A stretch of 64,000 bases of DNA from Lysinibacillus sp. FSL M8-0337 (GTDB lineage Bacteria > Bacillota > Bacilli > Bacillales_A > Planococcaceae): assembly GCF_038593855.1 (NCBI RefSeq), contig NZ_CP151996.1, positions 2,914,001-2,978,000 of the forward strand, read 5' to 3'. Every line of letters starts with the position of its first letter. The first letter of the stretch is position 1. Shown here in pieces: positions 45,967-53,836 of this stretch. A model generated the notes under the pieces. It was not told where the DNA came from. It made no database searches and saw only the letters and a program-made list of their open reading frames with translations. The position numbers were made by a program, and so were the translations under genes.

Positions 45967-46815
45967 TTACTTCTTCATTCTAGTAACAGCTAATCTTGAA
46001 CGATTAATGGCTTCTTTTACATGACTCCCTCCGATTGCAACAACCCTTGTAAATAAGGTGTCAATTAAAGCAAGTTGCATGAGGCGACTGACCATCGCAT
46101 CCGATCGCTTTTCTGTCTCTTGCGCCTGCGTAAGAAGCAACGTATCAGCCATTTGAGCAAGCGTTGTGTTTGAATTCGATGTAATAACAATGACAAATGC
46201 TCCATTTTTTTGACTTATTTTCACTACCTCTATAATATTGACCGTTTCTCCGGAATGCGATATGACAATGACAACATCATCTTTACTCATATGGTTCGCA
46301 TAAATCGCTTGGTAATGTGGATCCTTTACAGCGATTGTCGTACCGCCCATTCTCATAAATTTATGAGCACCATCTTCTGCAATGTTACCTGAAAGACCTT
46401 GTCCGAAAAAAAACAACCTGTCTGCTTTTGAGATAATTTGAACCGCTTCTTCCATCTGTTGAACGTTTATTTTTTCTTTTGTCATCGACATCGCTGTAGC
46501 AAGCTGATCGGCCATTTTATCGAATACGACATCAGCAAGATCTTCATCCTTAATCTCATTGTAATTCCCTATTGATGTGATACCGTTATTTACTTGTTCT
46601 TGAGCAAGCGCTACTTTTAACTCTTGGTAACTAGTATAACCAAGCTTTCTATACAGTCGAACAACACTCGGCTCACTCACCTTGCTCAATAGTGAAAGTT
46701 CGTTCATTGATAGCAAAAAAGGTTGCTCATGCATTTTTAGCTGCTCAACTATCTTCCTCTCAGAAATTGTTAGCGAGTTCATTTTGCTATTAATTCTTTC
46801 TTCAAAGCTTAACAA
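45967..46815 (-). CDS. RpiR-family transcriptional regulator
   Basis: A 282-residue regulator with an N-terminal HTH (SMNELSLLSKVSEPSVVRLYRKLGY) and a C-terminal SIS sugar-isomerase domain (DRLFFFGQGLSGNIAEDGAH; VVIVISHSGETVNIIEVV). Such proteins sense phosphorylated sugars or sugar acids and control adjacent catabolic genes. It is first in the row before the permease operon, on the same strand. The start is TTG at 46815, with AGGAGGTGAT upstream; the frame reaches 46896 but those residues resemble no RpiR N-terminus. Confidence 0.88.
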   Translation of the reverse strand: MLSFEERINSKMNSLTISERKIVEQLKMHEQPFLLSMNELSLLSKVSEPSVVRLYRKLGYTSYQELKVALAQEQVNNGITSIGNYNEIKDEDLADVVFDKMADQLATAMSMTKEKINVQQMEEAVQIISKADRLFFFGQGLSGNIAEDGAHKFMRMGGTTIAVKDPHYQAIYANHMSKDDVVIVISHSGETVNIIEVVKISQKNGAFVIVITSNSNTTLAQMADTLLLTQAQETEKRSDAMVSRLMQLALIDTLFTRVVAIGGSHVKEAINRSRLAVTRMKK

Positions 46816-46840
46816 TTGAAAATCACCTCCTAAATTTATT

Positions 46841-46957
46841 TGTAATTTTACTACACAAAAAAAGCGTGATACAAGTTTTTTTAGAAAAAAAGACATAATA
46901 TCGTTATTATTTTTTCAATTACATCATATATATATTAAAAAATGTAGTGAAATTACA
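46841..46957 (-). promoter_or_regulatory. Paired putative RpiR operators
   Basis: TGTAATTTTACTACA (46841-46855) and, in inverse orientation, TGTAGTGAAATTACA (46943-46957) are 14 of 15 identical when aligned. They flank the AT-rich region expected to hold the regulator's promoter, suggesting autoregulation with two sites about 102 bp apart. Confidence 0.6.
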
Positions 46958-47050
46958 AAAAGTGAAATGCCGTTTCACAGGAAGAAATAACATCGATTCG
47001 GAGCAGACAGCATGCACAAAGTTAAAATGATTCTCACACACTGAATAATG

Positions 47051-47100
47051 AAACCTCCAGTCTTGCTTATTCGTATAGTAAGTAAATTGGAGGTTTTTTT
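47051..47100 (+). promoter_or_regulatory. Terminator-like hairpin containing the RBS of the tubby-like gene
   Basis: AAACCTCCA (47051-47059) pairs with TGGAGGTTT (47088-47096); inside, TTGCTTA pairs with TAAGTAA with one mismatch. The 3' arm contains GGAGG, the Shine-Dalgarno of the ATG at 47101, and the stem is followed directly by T-rich sequence and then the ATG. It could terminate transcription or block ribosome binding. Confidence 0.7.
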
Positions 47101-47637
47101 ATGGCAACATTTACACTTACATATTCCCAAGCATTTGATAGACCGTCAAAGTACCCTATCCTAAATAGTCACCATGAAACAGTTTGTATTCTCCAACCTG
47201 TCGAACGTTCCAATATTGTGAAAGTACTGAATGTAGCTGCGCTAGTAGCAACACAACAATCGTTGCCACATCGCTATGAAACGCGCACTACGAAAGGAGA
47301 AGCTCTTTTTCAAGTGCGTTCCACATTGTTAACACAAGGTGTAAGCCATCACTTAATCATGCCAGATGGAAGTATGATACCTATTCAGCGAAAAACGGTT
47401 CAATTATTGGAATCTTCCTATTCCTTTACAATGGATGGCCTTGTCTTTCGTTTTGAGAAAGACTTTACTTCAACCGCATTTTTATATTGCAATGATGAAA
47501 AAATTGCGAGTGCAAGCTTTGTAGATAGTGGGATTCGACGCGAAGGAATTGTCTTTAAGCTGTTTCAATCAGATGATACTTTATTTGTCGCTTTAGTAGC
47601 CTCACTTTTTCAATCTCTATTTGCCATAGGTAACTAA
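47101..47637 (+). CDS. Tubby C-terminal-like domain protein
   Basis: A 178-residue soluble beta-rich protein. The repeated short strands (ETRTTKGEALFQVRSTLLTQ, SYSFTMDGLVFRFEKDFTST, EKIASASFVDSGIRREGIVF) look like the LURP-one/tubby-like fold, as in B. subtilis YxjI; this assignment is by eye. Function is unknown. The ATG is preceded by a GGAGG that lies inside a hairpin, so expression is probably regulated. The YwbE gene follows after 50 bases. Confidence 0.6.
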   Translation: MATFTLTYSQAFDRPSKYPILNSHHETVCILQPVERSNIVKVLNVAALVATQQSLPHRYETRTTKGEALFQVRSTLLTQGVSHHLIMPDGSMIPIQRKTVQLLESSYSFTMDGLVFRFEKDFTSTAFLYCNDEKIASASFVDSGIRREGIVFKLFQSDDTLFVALVASLFQSLFAIGN

Positions 47638-47687
47638 CGACACATATGCTATAATTTGAGTCATGCTAGATAAATGTGAGGTACAGT

Positions 47688-47885
47688 ATGAACGGTCAAA
47701 ATCGAAAAAATATTTATCCGGGCCTAGAGGTCAATATTATTCTTAAAAAAGATCAGCGAACAGGTGTTAAAACGAGAGGTATCGTGAAAGATATTTTAAC
47801 CAACTCCCCGAACCATCCACATGGTATTAAAGTTCGTTTAACAGATGGTCAAATCGGTAGAGTATGTGACATACTACAAAAGTAA
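47688..47885 (+). CDS. YwbE-family protein
   Basis: A 65-residue protein of the YwbE family (DUF2196): PGLEVNIILKKDQRTGVKTRG, then VKDILTNSPNHPHGIKVRL and GQIGRV. Family members occur in bacteria and some archaea and resemble small nucleic-acid-binding domains, but no function has been shown. The ATG at 47688 follows GTGAGG; the frame's four extra N-terminal residues are not needed. Confidence 0.85.
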   Translation: MNGQNRKNIYPGLEVNIILKKDQRTGVKTRGIVKDILTNSPNHPHGIKVRLTDGQIGRVCDILQK

Positions 47886-47898
47886 GGAACGTATAACA

Positions 47899-47931
47899 AA
47901 AGAGACTGTTCTAATAAAGAACAGTCTCTTT
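47899..47931. terminator. Bidirectional terminator between ywbE-like gene and phzF-like gene
   Basis: AAGAGACTGTTCT pairs with AGAACAGTCTCTT, with A-rich and T-rich flanks on either side. Confidence 0.9.
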
Positions 47932-47937
47932 TATTTG

Positions 47938-47971
47938 AAATTGTGTGAGAATTGTTTGAGTGACTGGCACT
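47938..47971 (+). repeat. 34-bp dispersed repeat, copy 2
   Basis: It begins AAATTGTGTGAGAATTG and ends GACTGGCACT, and matches 7577-7610 at 29 of 34 positions. It lies between a terminator and the stop of the PhzF gene. Confidence 0.72.
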
Positions 47972-48861
47972 CAAATTTGGATTTTCAATTCCTTTACATA
48001 GACAGCTGTTCCTGTGATTGAAATATCCAATTCATTGTCTACTTTGTTTACATGAACATGGACGCGACCATCTCGGTCAAGCTCTTGCCCTTGCTCAACA
48101 ACGAGTGTTTTTGGATATAACACTTCAGGATTAATATACTTTGCATAATATGCTCCCATGACGCCTGAAGCTGTGCCCGTTACGATATCTTGTATTGTTC
48201 CAGAGTATGGCGATGAAAAATGTCTAGCATGCATATCTGCCGACTTATCGAATGCTTGTAAACAAAATGGATGCAACGATGCTGTTGGCATTTCTTTTAA
48301 TATAGACGGAAATGTAGCGGTATGTGGACTCATTTTTTCAAACGAGGCTAAGTGTTGGACAGGTATTAATAAAGTCCATAAGCCTGTGCTTCCATAGACA
48401 ATGGGTAATTCTGCATGTAATTCATCCTCGTTTAAACCGATCGACTGTGCAAGCGCTGCTTTAGAACCGTTAAAATCTACGAATTGTGGTGCCGCATGTT
48501 GCATTGTTATGTATAGCTTTTCCCCTTTTTCTTCCAACAGGATTGGCAATATCCCCGCCTTCGTTTCAATTGTAATGCTTGATTTATTTGCTAAAAACCC
48601 TTGTGTTTGTAGAGCATAAATGGTTGCCATTGTGGCGTGTCCACATAAATCCACCTCGTGCCCTGGTGTAAAATAACGGATACGTATGTCTGCTTGATTA
48701 GATGGCAAGGCAAAGGCAGTTTCATTAAAGCCTACCATTTTAGCAATCTCTTGCATTTCCTGCTCACTGTATTGGCTTCCTTCCACTACAACCCCAGCAG
48801 GATTCCCCTTATTAGGCTCCGTACTAAATGCATCATAATGTTGAACAGTTACTATTTGCAT
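47971..48861 (-). CDS. PhzF-family isomerase/epimerase
   Basis: A 296-residue PhzF-like protein of the diaminopimelate-epimerase fold. The N-terminus shows YDAFSTEPNKGNPAGVVV, then GFNETAFAL with the conserved catalytic Glu, and TPGHEVDLCGHATMAT. The C-terminal half repeats the fold, with DIVTGTASGVMGAYYAKY. Apart from phenazine-cluster PhzF, members have no fixed substrate, and no phenazine genes are present. The ATG at 48861 follows GGGGAAG. Confidence 0.88.
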   Translation of the reverse strand: MQIVTVQHYDAFSTEPNKGNPAGVVVEGSQYSEQEMQEIAKMVGFNETAFALPSNQADIRIRYFTPGHEVDLCGHATMATIYALQTQGFLANKSSITIETKAGILPILLEEKGEKLYITMQHAAPQFVDFNGSKAALAQSIGLNEDELHAELPIVYGSTGLWTLLIPVQHLASFEKMSPHTATFPSILKEMPTASLHPFCLQAFDKSADMHARHFSSPYSGTIQDIVTGTASGVMGAYYAKYINPEVLYPKTLVVEQGQELDRDGRVHVHVNKVDNELDISITGTAVYVKELKIQI

Positions 48862-48985
48862 AAACTTCCCCACTTTTTGTTAGAATGTTATCAAGTTATT
48901 TGCCAGAACTTTTTTATAATGAATTCTGCTACCTTTATCATAATGCATTTGATGATCCTATGGAGAAGTTTCTTTGAATTTTCAT

Positions 48986-49029
48986 AATTGTTTGGGTGAC
49001 TGGCACTAGCATACTGGTGTATGCTAGTG
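48986..49029 (+). repeat. Short dispersed repeat, copy 3 (partial), with adjoining palindrome
   Basis: AATTGTTTGGGTGACTGGCACT (split here as AATTGTTTGG and GTGACTGGCACT) equals the right part of the other two copies. Directly attached is a perfect palindrome, ACTAGCATAC pairing with GTATGCTAGT over TGGT (49006-49029), with no T run on either strand. Confidence 0.65.
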
Positions 49030-49034
49030 AAAGC

Positions 49035-49571
49035 TTAGCGAATGGTTTTTAAAGCATTCGCCCATGGAATAACTTGATCGAGCATTTGGTTCACTGAATC
49101 GGCTTGCACCTCTTTTGGCTTAAATACTGTGCCATTTTCAAAATCTGTGAATAACGAAAGTGCAGGATGTACACGAACATCTGCTACTAATAATTCACCA
49201 AGAATTCCGCGTAAATGTTCTGCGGCACGAGCACCACCTACAGAACCGTAAGACACAATACCTGCTGCCTTATTATTCCATTCTTGACGTAAATAATCTA
49301 AAGCGTTTTTAAGTGCTCCTGAAATAGAGTGATTATATTCTTGCACAATAAATACAAAACCATCACATGCAGCAACCCTTTGTGACCACGCAGTTGCGCC
49401 GGAAGCATCGCCACCTGGCTCTCCTAAAAGGGGTAGTTTGAATTCAGCAATATCAATAATTTCATATTCTGCATCACGGCGTTTTTCAGCTATTTCCTTT
49501 ACCCACTGCCCCACTTGTGGGCTTAACCGTCCTTCACGTGTGCTACCTAAAATAATCCCAATTTTCAACAT
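49035..49571 (-). CDS. NAD(P)H-dependent FMN reductase
   Basis: A 178-residue flavodoxin-like reductase of the NADPH-dependent FMN reductase/azoreductase family. The FMN phosphate loop is GSTREGRLSPQVG, the second FMN-contact region is VQEYNHSISGALKNALDYL and the third is VSYGSVGGARAAEHLR. It probably reduces quinones, azo compounds or flavin. An MhqR-like operator upstream supports a role in quinone or electrophile stress. Confidence 0.9.
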   Translation of the reverse strand: MLKIGIILGSTREGRLSPQVGQWVKEIAEKRRDAEYEIIDIAEFKLPLLGEPGGDASGATAWSQRVAACDGFVFIVQEYNHSISGALKNALDYLRQEWNNKAAGIVSYGSVGGARAAEHLRGILGELLVADVRVHPALSLFTDFENGTVFKPKEVQADSVNQMLDQVIPWANALKTIR

Positions 49572-49760
49572 TTCTATTCCTCCTTAATGTATTTATTTAA
49601 ACTCAAATAACAGCCTGTAAAACTCGGTCTCTTAGCCATGGTGTGCAAGAAAACAGCACTTTATTCATAACATTACGGATAAAACGGGCTTGAAATTTTC
49701 AAATTAAGATATAAACATTGCGTGCACATTTATCTTGGAGTTATCTACTTTGGAGTTGAT

Positions 49761-49808
49761 TATCTTTAATTCGAGATAAAATTATCATATCTATCTTGCA
49801 TTTGTCAA
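49761..49808 (-). promoter_or_regulatory. Promoter and MhqR-like operator of the FMN reductase gene
   Basis: On the minus strand TTGACA (49803-49808) and GATAAT (49781-49786) are 16 bp apart. Just downstream lies TATCTTTAATTCGAGATA (49761-49778), which matches the B. subtilis MhqR consensus TATCTCGAATTCGAGATA at 16 of 18 positions. The leader to the start codon is about 200 bases and shows no gene. Confidence 0.7.
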
Positions 49809-49864
49809 TAAAAAAATTGTATTTTTTTGTTTTTAAACCAATGTATACCAAATTGAAATACTAA

Positions 49865-49899
49865 AAAAGAGAAACAATTTGCTGCATTGTTTCTCTTTT
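49865..49899 (-). terminator. Terminator after the DUF2164 gene
   Basis: AAAAGAGAAACAAT pairs with ATTGTTTCTCTTTT around seven bases, ending the bacteriocin operon. Confidence 0.92.
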
Positions 49900-49904
49900 A
49901 ATTG

Positions 49905-50153
49905 TCATTTTATTTTTATCGGGCGTTCCAAAGCCATAAGTTCTTCGTCCAGCGCTGATAATTGACTTTCCACTACATATTTTGCATCTGAAATGGCTGC
50001 ATTATAAATATATGGAGCAATATTCTCTTTTACAAAATCCAATACCCTTTCTGCCTCAAAATCGGAAATATCCTCTTCACGTTGATTATAGAAAAAGCGT
50101 TGTATATCGGCAATGATTTGTTCTTGTTGCTCCTTAGTTAAACGGATAAACAC
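49905..50153 (-). CDS. DUF2164-family protein
   Basis: An 82-residue protein of the DUF2164 family: LTKEQQEQIIADIQRFFYNQ, then ISDFEAERVLDFVKENIAP and YIYNAAISDAKYVVESQL. The family is small, helical and of unknown function. The frame extends upstream to 50282, but the GTG at 50153 follows AGGGGAG at nine bases and gives the family N-terminus. It lies 142 bases after the bacteriocin ABC ATPase gene and may not belong to the bacteriocin system. Confidence 0.8.
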   Translation of the reverse strand: MFIRLTKEQQEQIIADIQRFFYNQREEDISDFEAERVLDFVKENIAPYIYNAAISDAKYVVESQLSALDEELMALERPIKIK

Positions 50154-50295
50154 ATTTCGCCACTCCCCTCTGCATTGCGTTACATCAAGTATAGACGAAG
50201 GTAGAAATTTGTATAGTGAATTTTTATCACATTTAAAATGTAAGTGGTCATGAAGCCCTGGAACACCAGAACAATGATCCACCGTTTCGCTTCTC

Positions 50296-50922
50296 TTACA
50301 TAAATGGATTCAAATTTATACTTCGATCACAAACACTTACAAGCCTTTCATCATGCGTTGCAATAATCACACTAGCACCGTTTTCACTACACTTTCTTAG
50401 TAGATTAATAATGACTTCTCTGTTCGTTTGATCAAGTGATGCTGTTGGTTCATCCGCATAGATAATTGAAGCCTTCTTATAAATTGCACGCGCTACGCCT
50501 AGTCGTTGTTTTTCTCCTCCTGATAACACAGCCGCCATTTCCTGACCTCTTCCCCCAAGTCCAACCGTATGTAGAATTTCCTCCACAATCTTTGCCTTTG
50601 CTTGTTGCTTATTTAATGTCACGTTATAACTAATGTTTTCATCCTCAATAATCCCATAATCTTGATAAATAAATGCCGCTTTTTCTTTCCAAAAACTTGT
50701 TTTTTCTTTTTCCTTCCATTTACTAGCATTTTGATTTTCTATTAGGATGTCCCCGCTATTAACTGATTGGATAAGCCCTAAGCAATTTAAGAGTGTTGTT
50801 TTGCCACTACCAGATGGACCGGTAATAGCAATCATTTCATTCGGGTTGATCTCTAAGGAAATATTAGAAAAAATCGTTTTTCCATTAATTTCAATGCCAA
50901 TTTTTTTTGTTTGAATAATCAT
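50296..50922 (-). CDS. Bacteriocin-type ABC transporter ATP-binding protein (lactococcin 972 group)
   Basis: A 208-residue ABC ATPase with Walker A GPSGSGKTT, Q-loop IYQDYGIIED, signature LSGGEKQRLGVARA and Walker B IIYADEPTASLD, followed by IIATHD. The YQDYGLIE-type Q-loop is typical of the export ATPase found with lactococcin 972 genes. It lies 22 bases after the large membrane protein, and the pair probably forms an exporter or immunity pump for the bacteriocin encoded upstream. Confidence 0.9.
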   Translation of the reverse strand: MIIQTKKIGIEINGKTIFSNISLEINPNEMIAITGPSGSGKTTLLNCLGLIQSVNSGDILIENQNASKWKEKEKTSFWKEKAAFIYQDYGIIEDENISYNVTLNKQQAKAKIVEEILHTVGLGGRGQEMAAVLSGGEKQRLGVARAIYKKASIIYADEPTASLDQTNREVIINLLRKCSENGASVIIATHDERLVSVCDRSINLNPFM

Positions 50923-50944
50923 ATCAATTACTCCTTTAGTACAT

Positions 50945-52957
50945 TTAATTGTACCGATGACTCGTACGATAAAAAGCTTGTTTTGCGGATTTCTTAAAAG
51001 AAAGGTAACTTCCTATCCAATATAAAATACCGACAAGCAAAGCAGATGAAAGTAATACGCTAAGTTGCACGTGGTGTACCATATAACCAATTATAGAACT
51101 GACAATTGTTGTTAGTATGATTATAAATAATTGTCGCTTTAAAACCGGTCCAACAATCGATGTGTATGGTAAACCAAAGGTATGCAAGGTGAAAATACGT
51201 TTTACATTCGTGCCTGCCCAAAGCCTACCATTCAATACACCAGTCATAAACATAGTTACTAAAATAAGCATACCCGCTACAATATAATAGACGTATTGCT
51301 GTTTAAACCTTTGCGCAGTTTCCAAAGCAACGTCCGCAATTCCATTAATCGAAGTGATATAGGGTTGCATTACCGAATTAGCTAAAGCTGCTTGTAAATG
51401 ATTCTGATCAAAAAAAACGATATTTCCACTAGAAGCTAAAGATAATAAAAACCCTTTTGTCTTTACAATGTCTGTTAGATGACCATCTATCAATAGAACC
51501 AACGGATTTTCTGCTTGCACTGTTTCACCTGCCAAACCAACATTTGGTGGTAATGCAAGAAATTTTGTTCCCTTATATTCATAAAAAGTTAAACCTTGGG
51601 CTGGATAGACATCATTATGTTTCGTCCATAGCGGAATTTGACCTTCTAAAAACGAAGCCAATTCAAATGGTAAATCTTCAACATCCTTTACAATGAGTTT
51701 CCCGCCCTTGCCTTCTGTTTCCACACCTATTTCTAGCAAATCAATCCAAGCACGATCTGTTATAATAATATGATCATAGCCACCCATTCGATATGGCTCT
51801 AAGAAAATCGCTTTATCAATAACTAAAGAAAGACTTAAATTATTAGCCTCTTGCATTTTAGAAAAAAAGTCTTCTACATCGGGAAGTACCGCCTCTTGTT
51901 CTAATGAATCCAAGCCAATCATTGTTAGTCGAACAACATTTTGCATTTTGTCCCAAAGCGAATAGTCTTTCGACAGTTGATTAGTTATTAGTAAAGAGGT
52001 GATGATGGTCGGTATAACAATTAGCGATAAAATCATAACAAGTACCTGACTTAGCTTTCCCATTACGGAAAACCGCTTCAACGGAATTTGTCTTTTCGCT
52101 ATATGGGCAGCTTTTGGGCTAGCAATTAGCGTAAGCAATGCTGTGATGATGGCAACGCCAATTAAGAATAGTATTAGACAAAGTAGTAGAGGATTCAATA
52201 CGAATGGAATTTGTCGAATGTCCTTTACTACACCTACATAGCCTAATGAAATGAACAAACCTAACAAAAATCCGACAAAGATAAAAGATAAAATTGTCGT
52301 TGTATCCTCCACATGGATTTTCCTTATTTTGACACCGCCTAATAATCGAATAGACCTTGCTTTTGCGTGTTGAAATATCCACGTACTAATTGTCGTTACT
52401 AATAACAGCAAGGAAGCGAGCACTGCATTTCCTATACCATTTTGAAATAAGAATGCATAAACTACTGTAAGTATCGATGGTTCTTGAACAAATAAAATCC
52501 TAATTTGATGCTGTTGCGCCCAATGTTTCAGTGCTTCTTGAAAATCTTTTCCAGCGTTAAAAGCATAGGTGCCAGATAAAGAACGGGTGCCTATATCTGC
52601 AGTTGAAAGCAATTCACCTGTTAAAGAAGATTCGAACCACTTAATCGTATTCTGCTCTATAAGCAAGCCATGAAATGCTGGTTTAGCTGTACCAAAATAA
52701 ATAATATCTTTTTTATTGTCATAGTTTTCTGGGTCAACAGAAGTTTTGACTACGATTGCTTTATATTGATCTGTTAGTTGATTAAGCTCCTCAACCAATT
52801 TATCTTTTGCAATAGTGGTTTCAGCAAGATTTAAATCAAATTGATTCGTAGTGCCTAATGGCAACCGCTGTTGGACAAGTGACGTATATTGAAAAATAAG
52901 CAGAGACAGCATCATTACACAAATTAAAGATGTCAGTTGCACTGCTCTTTTAAGCAT
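50945..52957 (-). CDS. Bacteriocin-associated integral membrane protein
   Basis: A 670-residue membrane protein of the family found with lactococcin 972 (the TIGR01654/DUF1430 type). Helix 1 (AVQLTSLICVMMLSLLIFQY) leads into an exported domain; a helix trio lies around residues 180-290, a second exported domain follows, and three helices close the protein, giving seven in all. This is an FtsX/MacB-like permease layout. It is thought to give immunity or export with the ATPase. ATG at 52957 follows AGGGGGAG at six bases; the frame start at 53014 has no RBS. Confidence 0.88.
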   Translation of the reverse strand: MLKRAVQLTSLICVMMLSLLIFQYTSLVQQRLPLGTTNQFDLNLAETTIAKDKLVEELNQLTDQYKAIVVKTSVDPENYDNKKDIIYFGTAKPAFHGLLIEQNTIKWFESSLTGELLSTADIGTRSLSGTYAFNAGKDFQEALKHWAQQHQIRILFVQEPSILTVVYAFLFQNGIGNAVLASLLLLVTTISTWIFQHAKARSIRLLGGVKIRKIHVEDTTTILSFIFVGFLLGLFISLGYVGVVKDIRQIPFVLNPLLLCLILFLIGVAIITALLTLIASPKAAHIAKRQIPLKRFSVMGKLSQVLVMILSLIVIPTIITSLLITNQLSKDYSLWDKMQNVVRLTMIGLDSLEQEAVLPDVEDFFSKMQEANNLSLSLVIDKAIFLEPYRMGGYDHIIITDRAWIDLLEIGVETEGKGGKLIVKDVEDLPFELASFLEGQIPLWTKHNDVYPAQGLTFYEYKGTKFLALPPNVGLAGETVQAENPLVLLIDGHLTDIVKTKGFLLSLASSGNIVFFDQNHLQAALANSVMQPYITSINGIADVALETAQRFKQQYVYYIVAGMLILVTMFMTGVLNGRLWAGTNVKRIFTLHTFGLPYTSIVGPVLKRQLFIIILTTIVSSIIGYMVHHVQLSVLLSSALLVGILYWIGSYLSFKKSAKQAFYRTSHRYN

Positions 52958-53046
52958 AACCACTCCCCCTAAATACTTAATTGAGAAGCTTGGAAAGCCT
53001 ACTGCGAAAGACATTCCAAGCCTCTAAAGTATGGAATCTTTAGTAA

Positions 53047-53469
53047 TTAATCGCATACTCGGTAGTAATATTGATCAACGTGGCGAGGATGCTGTACTGC
53101 CCAAAGTTCAGCAATAGATCTTTCGCCTGCTCTAGTATCAATTGATCTAGATTGATTACCATTCAATTCTACTGTGCTTCCATGACAGCGATCCACAGTG
53201 TAGTATGAACGAACTTTAGCATTCCAAAATCCATACTCCCAAGTGCCACCTTCATGTGGATATTGTGTGATTGGTCCTGGTGCTAGCCATTTACGAGAAA
53301 TGTCTCTTCGGTTGAATTGATCACTTTGTGTTGCCTCAGTTGATGTTGCAACAATTAAAGGATCCTGAATAGTATTATGAGACACTGCATAAACCCCAGA
53401 TGGCAACAATAATAATGCCACCAATGCTAACACTATTATTTTCATCCTTACAGTTTTATTGGCTAACAT
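53047..53469 (-). CDS. Lactococcin-972-family bacteriocin precursor
   Basis: A 140-residue precursor with a signal peptide (IIVLALVALLLLPSGVYA, then cleavage). The C-terminal 65 residues hold the lactococcin 972 pattern: GGTWEYGFWNAKVRSYY, DRCHGSTVELNGNQS and a final YYYRVCD. Lactococcin 972 binds lipid II and blocks septum formation; similar action here is inference. The insert between signal peptide and core (about residues 35-72) is longer than in lactococcin 972. ATG at 53469 follows AGGAGG by eight bases. The membrane protein starts 89 bases after the stop. Confidence 0.88.
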   Translation of the reverse strand: MLANKTVRMKIIVLALVALLLLPSGVYAVSHNTIQDPLIVATSTEATQSDQFNRRDISRKWLAPGPITQYPHEGGTWEYGFWNAKVRSYYTVDRCHGSTVELNGNQSRSIDTRAGERSIAELWAVQHPRHVDQYYYRVCD

Positions 53470-53619
53470 AATACTCACCTCCTTTCATTTAACTATTGAA
53501 TATTTACATAAATCTATAAACTATTTTTTGAAAGTTTATCAAGTATAGAACAAGGAAGAATTTATTGAATGACCATTTATTATTTTTAATTTAATGTATT
53601 AAAAATTTAATCGTACTCT

Positions 53620-53802
53620 TTACTTTTTGATAAATTTATCTCTGTCCATAAATGTGAGAATAGAAAATCCTATTATGCCAAATATCCCAAAAACCGTTAT
53701 CCAAGTAGGCTGTCTATCATAATTCCTTATTAATGATAGTAACGAAAGCAATATTAGCATTAGATAAACATAAGGCGCTGGAATTTTTTTAATTTTCACC
53801 AC
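53620..53802 (-). CDS. Small two-helix membrane protein upstream of the bacteriocin gene
   Basis: A 60-residue protein with two hydrophobic helices (YVYLMLILLSLLSLI and ITVFGIFGIIGFSILTF) separated by RNYDRQPTW and ending DRDKFIKK. It starts with tandem GTG codons after GAAAGAGG. I recognise no family. Its position between the bacteriocin gene and the bacteriocin relic makes an immunity protein conceivable, which is inference only. Confidence 0.55.
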   Translation of the reverse strand: MVKIKKIPAPYVYLMLILLSLLSLIRNYDRQPTWITVFGIFGIIGFSILTFMDRDKFIKK

Positions 53803-53836
53803 CTCTTTCCATACAGAAATACTCCTCTAAAAAATA

